A stretch of 5,212 nucleotides of DNA from a bacterium. GTDB lineage: Bacteria > Krumholzibacteriota > Krumholzibacteria > LZORAL124-64-63. The translations under genes and the position numbers were made by a program. The stretch covers positions 1 to 5,212 of the forward strand of contig QNDV01000215.1 in the NCBI GenBank assembly GCA_003646045.1. The letters are read 5' to 3'. The notes under the pieces are model-generated. The model was not told where the DNA came from, did not search any database, and saw only the letters and a list, made by a program, of their open reading frames with translations. Positions 1 through 5,212 of this stretch are shown in pieces (positions within the stretch are counted from its first letter, which is position 1; every line of letters starts with the position of its first letter).

Positions 1-1240
1 CTCCGGCTGCCTGCACCGCCGCCGGATCCTGGGCCACTGTCACATTCGCTGTTCCGGCGCCCCCGCCTGGCAGGTCCTCTCCCACTCCGCACCGCGTCAA
101 ATCCTGGGGCCCGATGGCTGCGCCGCGACTCAGGATCGCCAGACGCTCCACCGCGTTGCCCAGTTCGCGGATATTGCCGGGCCAGGGCATGGCCTGCAGC
201 AATTGCAACGAATCGCCGGTGAAGCGCCGCTCCGGCAAACCGTTCTCCTCGAGAAAGACCGTCAGGAAATGCTCGGCCAACAACGCCACATCGGTCCGCC
301 GCTCGCGCAGGGCCGGTACATGGATCGGCACCACGTTCAGCCGGAAGTACAGATCCTCGCGGAAACTACCGGCTGCCACTTCGGCGGGCAGATCCTTGTT
401 GGTGGCGGCCAGCACCCGCACGTCCACGTGGATGGTCTCGCTGCCACCCACCCGTTCGATATCGCCCTCCTGCAGGGCGCGCAGCACCTTGGCCTGGGCC
501 TTGAGGGACATGTCGCCCACCTCGTCCAGGAAGATGGTTCCCTTGTCCGCCTGCAGGAACTTGCCGTCGCGGGACTTGGTGGCGCCGGTGTAGGCGCCCT
601 TCACGGCCCCGAACAGTTCACTCTCGATGAGCTCCTCGGGAATGGCCGCGCAATTCACTTTCACGAAGGGACCGCCGCTGCGGTTGCTGGCCTCGTGCAC
701 GCCGCGGGCCACCAGTTCCTTGCCCGTGCCGCTTTCGCCGGTGATCAGGATACGGGCCGAAGTGGGGCCCACTGTTGCTATCTGCTCCCGGATGGCGTTG
801 ACCGGGGCCGAGTCGCCCACCATCACGTGGCGCCTGTTCTCGCGGGCCCGCAGCCGGCGTACCTCACGCCCCAGGGTGCGCACTTCCAGGGCGTTGCGGA
901 TGGCCACCAGCAGGCGCTCCTTGCTCAGCGGCTTCTCCACGAAGTCGAAAGCCCCGTGCCGAGTCGATTCCATGGCCGTGGCGATGGTGCCGTGCCCCGA
1001 GATCATCACCACCGGCAGTTCGGAATCGCGCTCCTTGAGTCGGCGCAGGGTCTCGATGCCGTCCATGCCCGGCAGACGCACGTCCAATACCACCACGTCC
1101 GGCCTGTGCCCGGCACATTCCTCCAGCGCCTGCTCGCCCGTCCCGGCGGTGACCACCGCGAAACCCTCGGCCTCCAGGACCATGCTGAAGGTCCGGCGGA
1201 TGTTTTTTTCGTCGTCGACGATCATTACGGTCGGTTTCAT
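1..1240 (-). CDS. NtrC-family (NtrX-like) sigma-54-dependent response regulator, 3' end cut by window edge
   Basis: My own translation of the minus strand from the ATG at 1240 stays open for 413 codons to the window edge. Residues 1-120 form a receiver domain with acidic residues D9/D10, phosphoacceptor D53, S81 (in MISGHG) and K103 (in VEKP). Residues about 138-378 form an AAA+ sigma-54 activator domain: Walker A GESGTGKE at 168-175, the sigma-54 contact loop as GAYTGA at 215-220, Walker B GTIFLDEVGD at 234-243, and the arginine-finger segment REDLYFRLN at 294-302. PGNIRELGNAVERL at 354-367 closes the AAA+ region, and a Gly/Ala-rich linker follows. The Fis-type HTH expected next lies outside the window. 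The start overlaps the kinase stop as ATGA, with GAGGA about nine bases upstream. It is the cognate regulator of the upstream kinase and should activate sigma-54 promoters when phosphorylated. NtrX-like rather than another NtrC subfamily is inferred from the paired kinase and the context. Confidence 0.96.
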   Translation of the reverse strand, partial: MKPTVMIVDDEKNIRRTFSMVLEAEGFAVVTAGTGEQALEECAGHRPDVVVLDVRLPGMDGIETLRRLKERDSELPVVMISGHGTIATAMESTRHGAFDFVEKPLSKERLLVAIRNALEVRTLGREVRRLRARENRRHVMVGDSAPVNAIREQIATVGPTSARILITGESGTGKELVARGVHEASNRSGGPFVKVNCAAIPEELIESELFGAVKGAYTGATKSRDGKFLQADKGTIFLDEVGDMSLKAQAKVLRALQEGDIERVGGSETIHVDVRVLAATNKDLPAEVAAGSFREDLYFRLNVVPIHVPALRERRTDVALLAEHFLTVFLEENGLPERRFTGDSLQLLQAMPWPGNIRELGNAVERLAILSRGAAIGPQDLTRCGVGEDLPGGGAGTANVTVAQDPAAVQAAG

Positions 1241-2703
1241 GACTCGCTGTCCTCTTTGTCCGTCCCGCCCACCGGTATCAGTGGCAAACGGATGGTGAAG
1301 GTTGTCCCGGCACCCGGTTCGCTGGCTACGTCCAGACGGCCACCGTGACCCAGCACGATGCCCTGGACGATGGCCAACCCCAGGCCCATGCCCTCGCCCT
1401 TGGTGGTGAAGTCGGGTTCGAAGATGCGGATCAGGTTCTCCGGCGGAATGCCACAGCCCTGGTCACCGATCTCCAGACGGACACCTGGTTCCTCGTCCAC
1501 CATCAGCAGGGTCACGCACTCGTCGCGCTCCGCCTCGCGGCAGGCGGCCAGACCGTTGTCGATGAGATTGATCAGTCCGCGGCGCATGGCTTCGGGGTCG
1601 CACCAGCCCGTCAGCTCGTCCACACCCACTGCCAGTTCGACGCGTTCGGCACCGTAGAGATGTTCCAGGTCGCGCAGCAACTCCACCAGGTCGGTGCGGC
1701 GCAGCGCGGGCTTGGGCAGGCGGGCGAAATCGCCGAACTCCCGCACCAGCCGGCGCAGGCTCTCCACTTCCTCGCTGACGATCCCGGTGCACTCGTCCAG
1801 CAGTTCGCGATAACCTTCATCATCGCCCCGGTAGTTGTCGCGGGTCTGCTGCACTGCCAGCAGGATGGGAGTCAGGGGGTTCTTGACCTCGTGGGCCAGG
1901 GTGCGGGCCATACCGCGCCAGGCCGTCGCCCGCTCGAGACGGGCCAGGTCGCGGCGCTGTTCGTCCAGACGGTCCACCATGGTGTCGAAGGAGCGGACCA
2001 GTTCCCCCACTTCGCCGGTACCACGGTCGCCCAGGCGGAAATCCAGATCACCGCCGGCCACCTGTCGCGTGGCGGCCACTAACGCCTCCAGGGGCCGCAC
2101 CAGACGCCTGGCCCATAACGTACCCGCCACCAGCGCCACCACGATCAACAGGCCATAGATGACCAGGAAGGGAGCCACGAAACTCAGTACCACCCGCCCC
2201 TGCTGGGACCGCATTCCCCGCAGCAGACCCAGGCCCTCGGTCAGGTCACCGGCACGAGCCACCATGCCCGGCGGCAGGGGCTGGACGACGATGACTGGGC
2301 CGGCGCCGTCCGCCTGCGCCCGGACCACCAGCAGATCGCCCGCGCGACGGGGGTCCGCGTCCAGCGCCAGGTCCGCGGCATATTCGACGAAGGCCGGGTT
2401 GGCCGCCATCAGCTCACGCAGGGCATCCGCGGTCTGTATCCGTCCCGCCACGTCGAGCAGCACGATATCATCGTCGGTGGTGCCCGCCACTTCGTCCGCC
2501 CGCACCCGCAGACGGCCCTGCAGTTCATGCAGATGGGCACGGCTCTCGGCCAGACCCGCTTCGAGGGCCGCCTCGAGGGGCTCGGCGATGGCCGGACCGA
2601 AGCGTCGCTCCAACAGGTCCTGCACCACCAGCGACAGCGGCAGCGCCGGCAACAACGCCACGATGAGAAAGGCCACGGCCAGACGAGTGCTAATCCTGCG
2701 CAT
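1237..2703 (-). CDS. Membrane sensor histidine kinase, NtrY-like, HAMP-HisKA-HATPase_c, no PAS
   Basis: This 488-residue inner-membrane kinase should autophosphorylate in response to an envelope signal and pass phosphate to the regulator encoded directly downstream. Visible order: TM1 at about 8-29, a periplasmic region at about 30-170, TM2 at about 171-197, HAMP at about 198-250, and HisKA with phosphoacceptor H271 in LAHEVKNPLTPI. The ATP-binding domain has an N box around N383 (LINLIDNGLAA), G1 DQGCGIP at 414-420, an F box IFEPDFTTK and G2 GEGMGLGLAI at 436-445. The H box with AWRGMARTLAHEVKNPLTP is typical of the NtrY/NtrB group. NtrY proteins usually have a PAS domain between HAMP and HisKA; here HAMP passes straight into the dimerisation helix. 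The periplasmic stretch has a segment (DDIVLLDVAGRIQ, 79-91) reminiscent of Cache/PAS-like sensor folds, which is inference only. The ATG at 2703 overlaps the preceding gene by 14 bases and has GGGAG seven bases upstream. Confidence 0.96.
   Translation of the reverse strand: MRRISTRLAVAFLIVALLPALPLSLVVQDLLERRFGPAIAEPLEAALEAGLAESRAHLHELQGRLRVRADEVAGTTDDDIVLLDVAGRIQTADALRELMAANPAFVEYAADLALDADPRRAGDLLVVRAQADGAGPVIVVQPLPPGMVARAGDLTEGLGLLRGMRSQQGRVVLSFVAPFLVIYGLLIVVALVAGTLWARRLVRPLEALVAATRQVAGGDLDFRLGDRGTGEVGELVRSFDTMVDRLDEQRRDLARLERATAWRGMARTLAHEVKNPLTPILLAVQQTRDNYRGDDEGYRELLDECTGIVSEEVESLRRLVREFGDFARLPKPALRRTDLVELLRDLEHLYGAERVELAVGVDELTGWCDPEAMRRGLINLIDNGLAACREAERDECVTLLMVDEEPGVRLEIGDQGCGIPPENLIRIFEPDFTTKGEGMGLGLAIVQGIVLGHGGRLDVASEPGAGTTFTIRLPLIPVGGTDKEDSES
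1250..1254 (-). promoter_or_regulatory. Ribosome binding site of the response regulator gene
   Basis: GAGGA on the minus strand lies nine bases before the ATG at 1240, within the final codons of the kinase gene. Together with the ATGA stop-start overlap it fixes the regulator start. Confidence 0.7.
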
Positions 2704-3337
2704 GAGCCAACTCCCGCCGTGTGAACCAGGCCGACACCATCTGTTGTTCGCTGCGGCCGTCCCCGCTCCCCTTGTAGAAGAGCCGGATCAGTCGACCCAG
2801 GGAAACCTGGGCTTGCTGCTGGTCCTGTCCCTCGCGCCGGGGCCGCTGTTCGCCGGCAATGACATCCTCGATCCGGTCCCGGGCCGCCGGGGCGATGGGA
2901 TAGACCTCCAGACCGACCCGCAGTCGATAGCGCTCACCGGCGACGAGTCGGTTCAACGGGGCCACGGGTAAACCGTCCAGTTCCCCCAGGTAGGATTCCA
3001 GATCGGCCAGGTTGTGGAAGCGCCGCTCGCTGCCGTCGGCGCGTACCGAGAAGATCTCTTCCCACAGGTCGAAGCCCAGTTGCAGGGAGACGTGGTTGCC
3101 ACCTACCACCTGTTCGTTCTCGTCGAGCAACACCAGGTCCAGGTCCACCGCCGAAACCAGGCCCGACCGCATGGACTGGAGCAGTTTCTCCCCGGGCAAC
3201 CCCGCCGTAGTCAAACGGCATACCACCAGGTCGCCCGTGCTGGCCGGACTGACGGTCACCACCCGGGCCGACTCCTGTGCGTGCGCCACCGAGCTCAAGG
3301 CTATTCCCAGCACCATGGCTGCCACCGCGCGCCGCAT
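2690..3337 (-). CDS. Secreted periplasmic protein, DUF4390-like (tentative)
   Basis: This is a 215-residue protein of unknown function. It begins with a clear signal peptide: MRR, then a hydrophobic core, ending in AHA before QE (likely cut after residue 20). No second membrane segment is seen, so a periplasmic location is inferred. The body looks beta-rich with alternating hydrophobics (RSGLVSAVDLDLVLLDE, 57-73; ERYRLRVGLEVYPI, 135-148). A middle segment, RRFHNLADLESYLGEL (105-120), recalls the conserved middle of DUF4390 proteins, which often sit immediately upstream of ntrYX-type kinase-regulator pairs. That family link rests on length, signal peptide, context and loose pattern only. A Gln-rich charged stretch lies at about 164-178. 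The start at 3337 is chosen because it begins the signal peptide and overlaps the Omp85 stop as TGATG, a coupling arrangement. The 3' end overlaps the kinase start by 14 bases. It could be a ligand-binding or regulatory partner of the kinase or of the Omp85 protein. Confidence 0.88.
   Translation of the reverse strand: MRRAVAAMVLGIALSSVAHAQESARVVTVSPASTGDLVVCRLTTAGLPGEKLLQSMRSGLVSAVDLDLVLLDENEQVVGGNHVSLQLGFDLWEEIFSVRADGSERRFHNLADLESYLGELDGLPVAPLNRLVAGERYRLRVGLEVYPIAPAARDRIEDVIAGEQRPRREGQDQQQAQVSLGRLIRLFYKGSGDGRSEQQMVSAWFTRRELAHAQD
2711..2715 (-). promoter_or_regulatory. Ribosome binding site of the histidine kinase gene
   Basis: GGGAG on the minus strand sits seven bases before the kinase ATG at 2703 and lies inside the last codons of the upstream periplasmic-protein gene. 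It supports this start and translational coupling between the two overlapping genes. Confidence 0.7.
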
Positions 3338-4740
3338 CAGAACGACCACCCGATGGAAGCGTTGAGCTGGAAGCGCTGGTCGACGGGTCTGGCAGTCAGG
3401 GGGAAACCCACGTCGATGCCGATCCAGTCCAGCCACCAGATGCGCATGCGCAATCCGTAACCGGCGCCGGCGGCAACACCACTGAAAGCATCGGTATCGA
3501 AGGTCCCGCTGGCCCCGGCGTCCAGGAACAGGACGCCTGCCAGCCGGGTCCCCTTCGCGTCACCCAGGATGCGGCTGCGATGCTCCACCGAGCCGGACCA
3601 CAGCCAGGTATCGCCCCCGGGTGCGCTGAGGCTGTGGGTGGGAAAACCGCGGACGGTGTACATGCCACCCAGGTAGAGACGATCGTAGAAGGCGGCATCC
3701 TTCGTCACCGCCGCACCCCGCAATCGCAACGCCAACACACCCGCCGGAGCGCGTCGGTAGGCGCGCAGATCCGCCTGCAACCCCACATGGCTGCGCTCTT
3801 CCTGGAGGGTGAGCTCCGTCTTCAGCCTGCCCCACAAACCGGACACCGGCGTCCCCGACCCATGTGCCCAGGCACGGGTATCGTGCTGCAGATCGGCGTG
3901 CAGGATTACCCGGCCATCCTTGCCCAACCCGCTGCTGATACCCTCGGGCAAGTCGTCGCCACGGACCTCATCGCCCTCGGCGACGCCGCCGTCGGCGGAC
4001 CCGGTGTGGGCCGTGGAATGATCGGCCGCATCGACCCCTTCCAGATTCAGCCCCAACTCACCCAGCCAACGCTTGCTGAATCGCCGTCCGTAGACCCCCG
4101 CGAGGCCGGAAGTGCCCACCTGGTGACGATACTCGACGCCGTCGCTGAAATAGGGCCGGTCGGTGGTGATGGAGCTCAGGCGGGCACCCCAATAATCGCG
4201 GCCCTTGTTGGCCCAGGGACGCCCGTAGTTCAGCAATAATCCCGTATGGCGAAATCCCACCCGCCACTGGAAGTCCAGAAAATCGCCGTGCCCCGAGACG
4301 TTGTCCCAGGCCACCATGGCCGGCACCAGATACCAGCCGTCCAGGTCGGTGTTGCCCGCGGCCCAGCGGAAATCGAGGCGATGCTCGCGGACCTCGAGCA
4401 CCAGGGTAAGGTGGCCGCGTTCGCTTCCCGGCCGGGTGTAGAACGACACGTCGGCGAACAGTTCGCTGCGGCGCAACTCGGCCACCGCCGCCACAAGTGT
4501 GGCCTGGTCGATGGGTTGGCCGGGAGTCAGGGGCAGATGGAGCAGCACCGTGGGCATCCTGGTGCGCGTCGCCCCGGCAAGTTCGATGTTATCCAGATGG
4601 AGGGTAGCTTGACCCACGGTCTGCGGTACGGGACCACTTTGAGCCGGCGCGGTGGGGGCCATCGCCGTCATACAAGCCAGCAGCACAACGGCCGGAAGGG
4701 CGCTGCGCAGCAGTTTCGACGGGATGGGGGCGCTTTTCAT
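3337..4740 (-). CDS. Omp85 (BamA/TamA superfamily) outer-membrane protein with a single POTRA domain
   Basis: This 467-residue protein (from the ATG at 4740) probably inserts or translocates substrates at the outer membrane. Residues 1 to about 34 are a signal peptide (MKSAP start, hydrophobic core, APA before QS). Residues about 45-119 fit one POTRA domain: a beta strand, two helices with LVAAVAELRRSELFADVSF, and a final strand LTLVLEVRE. The remaining about 345 residues are the right size for a 16-strand Omp85 barrel. They carry the family hallmarks VRGF at 363-366, in YLGGMYTVRGFPTHSL, and the xDxG-type FLDAG at 405-409. The protein ends in the aromatic signature ASIGWSF, as expected of a BAM substrate. 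BamA normally has five POTRAs and TamA three, so this is neither. An acidic Gly-rich insertion lies at about 234-275. The upstream in-frame TTG at 4755 was not chosen because it lacks a ribosome site and only lengthens the signal peptide. This is the first gene of the apparent operon. Confidence 0.94.
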   Translation of the reverse strand: MKSAPIPSKLLRSALPAVVLLACMTAMAPTAPAQSGPVPQTVGQATLHLDNIELAGATRTRMPTVLLHLPLTPGQPIDQATLVAAVAELRRSELFADVSFYTRPGSERGHLTLVLEVREHRLDFRWAAGNTDLDGWYLVPAMVAWDNVSGHGDFLDFQWRVGFRHTGLLLNYGRPWANKGRDYWGARLSSITTDRPYFSDGVEYRHQVGTSGLAGVYGRRFSKRWLGELGLNLEGVDAADHSTAHTGSADGGVAEGDEVRGDDLPEGISSGLGKDGRVILHADLQHDTRAWAHGSGTPVSGLWGRLKTELTLQEERSHVGLQADLRAYRRAPAGVLALRLRGAAVTKDAAFYDRLYLGGMYTVRGFPTHSLSAPGGDTWLWSGSVEHRSRILGDAKGTRLAGVLFLDAGASGTFDTDAFSGVAAGAGYGLRMRIWWLDWIGIDVGFPLTARPVDQRFQLNASIGWSF

Positions 4741-4748
4741 GGTGACCC

Positions 4749-4805
4749 GATCCAAGCAACCGGCGTACCGTACCGGCGGTGGGGATCCAATTGGTATGGA
4801 TCCAC
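4749..4805. repeat. Three GATCCA copies in the leader of the Omp85 gene
   Basis: On the plus strand GATCCAA occurs at 4749-4755 and 4784-4790, and GATCCAC at 4799-4805, so the copies start 35 and 15 bases apart. Two are part of GGATCC palindromes (4783-4788 and 4798-4803), with an 8-base palindrome CCAATTGG at 4787-4794 between them. All lie between the promoter candidate and the start codon. They may be operator half-sites or chance; nothing else supports a function. Confidence 0.35.
4759..4778. repeat. Short tandem direct repeat ACCGGCG, period 13
   Basis: ACCGGCG is found at 4759-4765 and again at 4772-4778, joined by TACCGT. The resulting block lies about 20 to 40 bases upstream of the Omp85 ATG. 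It may affect leader structure; no known motif was recognised. Confidence 0.3.
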
Positions 4806-4864
4806 ACTAACTTCTTGCCGTACTGCACGATACGACCACAGACACAGCACCGCTACTAAGCCTG

Positions 4865-4893
4865 ATTATCACCCTGGGTGTGAAATTTCGCAA
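4865..4893 (-). promoter_or_regulatory. Candidate sigma-70-type promoter for the Omp85-kinase-regulator operon
   Basis: Reading the minus strand, TTGCGA (4893-4888, four of six matches to TTGACA) is followed after exactly 17 bases by GATAAT (4870-4865, five of six matches to TATAAT). A start near 4858 would give a leader of roughly 118 bases before the ATG at 4740. It lies in the only intergenic gap of the window and points into the operon. The palindrome GAAATTTC (4889-4882) overlaps the -35 box. CACCC-A-GGGTG (4880-4870) fills the spacer and touches the -10 box. Either could be an operator. The consensus match is seen; function is inferred. Confidence 0.5.
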
Positions 4894-4935
4894 CAGCTGA
4901 CCACCATAGAGGTGTTGCCGATTCGCCACAGCCTG

Positions 4936-5212
4936 TCAGAGGTACCAGTTGAACTGGATGGTGAAGGTGCCGAGTCCCACGGCGTTTTCCAGGAGATCCG
5001 AGGCATCCTGGAGGTCGAAGCCTATACCGTCGGCAGCCACGCCGAGGGCAAACGTCCGGCCCAGTTGCCATTCGTAGCCCAGACCGAACCGTCCCGCCCC
5101 CGCGTCCTCGAAGTGTACGAGCTCGCCGGTGCCGCGGCGCAGGACATCACCCTCGCCGCCACCGGCGCCCACGCGCAGGAAGAAGCCGCTGCCGTCGGGC
5201 CACCAGGTCACC
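4936..5212 (-). CDS. Outer-membrane beta-barrel protein, C-terminal part only (5' end beyond window)
   Basis: The last 91 codons of a gene enter from the right edge and stop with TGA at 4938-4936. The translation alternates polar and hydrophobic residues in the way of transmembrane beta strands with short turns: GSGFFLRVGAGGG, GRFGLGYEWQLG, FALGVAADGIGF and GLGTFTIQFNWYL. It reads as the final strands of a small OmpA- or OmpW-like beta-barrel of the generic OMP_b-brl type. The terminal residues are Trp-Tyr-Leu, so the usual terminal Phe or Trp is replaced by Leu, though aromatic residues lie just before it. The GTG at 5211 is almost certainly an internal valine because the strand pattern is already under way there. 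Its substrate or role cannot be read from this fragment. A 195-base gap with its own promoter candidate separates it from the Omp85 gene, so it is probably a separate transcription unit. Confidence 0.8.
   Translation of the reverse strand, partial: VTWWPDGSGFFLRVGAGGGEGDVLRRGTGELVHFEDAGAGRFGLGYEWQLGRTFALGVAADGIGFDLQDASDLLENAVGLGTFTIQFNWYL

Larger units (their letters stand above)
4741..4935. other. Intergenic region, 195 bases, between the barrel-protein fragment and the Omp85 gene
   Basis: This is the only non-coding stretch of note. It is visibly more A+T-rich than the genes in its middle part. Besides the promoter candidate and the short repeats listed separately, it holds an imperfect hairpin just after the upstream stop codon (GCAACA at 4918-4913 with TGTTGC at 4895-4890) that has no T tract. 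No convincing intrinsic terminator, tRNA, riboswitch or small ORF was seen. Confidence 0.7.

Noticed and set aside
1202..1210. Run of seven A on the minus strand forming an in-frame A-AAA-AAC slippery heptamer in codons 11-13 of the regulator
   Set aside because: It encodes the ordinary Glu-Lys-Asn of receiver domains, no stimulatory structure is evident, and nothing suggests programmed frameshifting.
203..1348. Long plus-strand open frame of 381 codons opposite the response regulator
   Set aside because: It lies antisense to a clear AAA+ regulator, has no recognisable domain, is rich in His, Gln and Arg as antisense frames of G+C-rich genes are, and its reading depends on the codon bias of the real gene.
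1345..2971. Several plus-strand open frames opposite the histidine kinase and the periplasmic protein gene
   Set aside because: These are low-complexity, Arg/Ser- or Gln/His-rich antisense frames without motifs, fully explained by high G+C content.
3338..3436. Upstream GTG start at 3436 for the periplasmic protein
   Set aside because: It would add 33 Arg/Pro-rich residues in front of a clear signal peptide and overlap the Omp85 gene by about 100 bases. The ATG at 3337 with the TGATG overlap is a better start.
3277..4239. Plus-strand open frame of 320 codons opposite the Omp85 gene
   Set aside because: The minus strand carries a full Omp85 protein with family motifs. The plus frame shows no domain, signal peptide or supported start.
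4741..4755. TTG start at 4755 for the Omp85 gene
   Set aside because: It has no ribosome binding site upstream, whereas the ATG five codons later begins a standard signal peptide.
4890..4903. Possible sigma-54 promoter TGGTCA-4-TTGC on the minus strand, which would suggest autoregulation
   Set aside because: The spacing is one base short of the strict -24/-12 arrangement and the -24 box is weak. A sigma-70-type pair lies next to it.
4888..4920. Hairpin after the stop of the upstream barrel gene (GCAACA with TGTTGC, inner CACC with GGTG) as a terminator
   Set aside because: The stem is short and interrupted, the outer and inner pairings do not stack well, and no T tract follows, so it is not a convincing intrinsic terminator.

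Overview
This is a G+C-rich window (roughly two thirds G+C by eye). All supported genes lie on the minus strand, so transcription runs from right to left. The gene content is that of a Gram-negative (diderm) bacterium: two outer-membrane beta-barrel proteins, a secreted periplasmic protein, a membrane histidine kinase, and an NtrC-family sigma-54 activator. The sequence alone does not fix the phylum. A proteobacterium or an environmental FCB-like or deltaproteobacterium-like lineage would both fit.

Layout from right to left: (1) 5212-4936 holds the C-terminal end of an outer-membrane beta-barrel protein whose start is outside the window. (2) 4935-4741 is a 195-base intergenic region. It carries a good candidate sigma-70 promoter (4893-4865), small palindromes overlapping that promoter, and short GATCCA repeats in the leader. 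(3) 4740-3337 encodes an Omp85 (BamA/TamA superfamily) protein with a signal peptide, one POTRA domain and a full-size barrel. (4) 3337-2690 encodes a secreted, probably periplasmic protein that tentatively resembles DUF4390. (5) 2703-1237 encodes a two-transmembrane NtrY-like sensor kinase. (6) 1240-1 encodes an NtrX/NtrC-like response regulator that runs off the left edge before its DNA-binding domain.

The last four genes overlap one another by 1, 14 and 4 bases. They therefore look like one translationally coupled operon read from the promoter at about 4880. My reading is an envelope-linked signalling unit: an outer-membrane Omp85 barrel, a periplasmic partner, an inner-membrane sensor kinase, and a cytoplasmic sigma-54 activator. 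NtrY/NtrX systems have been linked to cell-envelope control in several proteobacteria, and DUF4390 genes commonly precede ntrYX. The unusual element here is the Omp85 gene fused to the front of the cluster. No RNA genes, CRISPR arrays, insertion sequences or phage genes were seen. There is no gene-free stretch longer than 300 bases.
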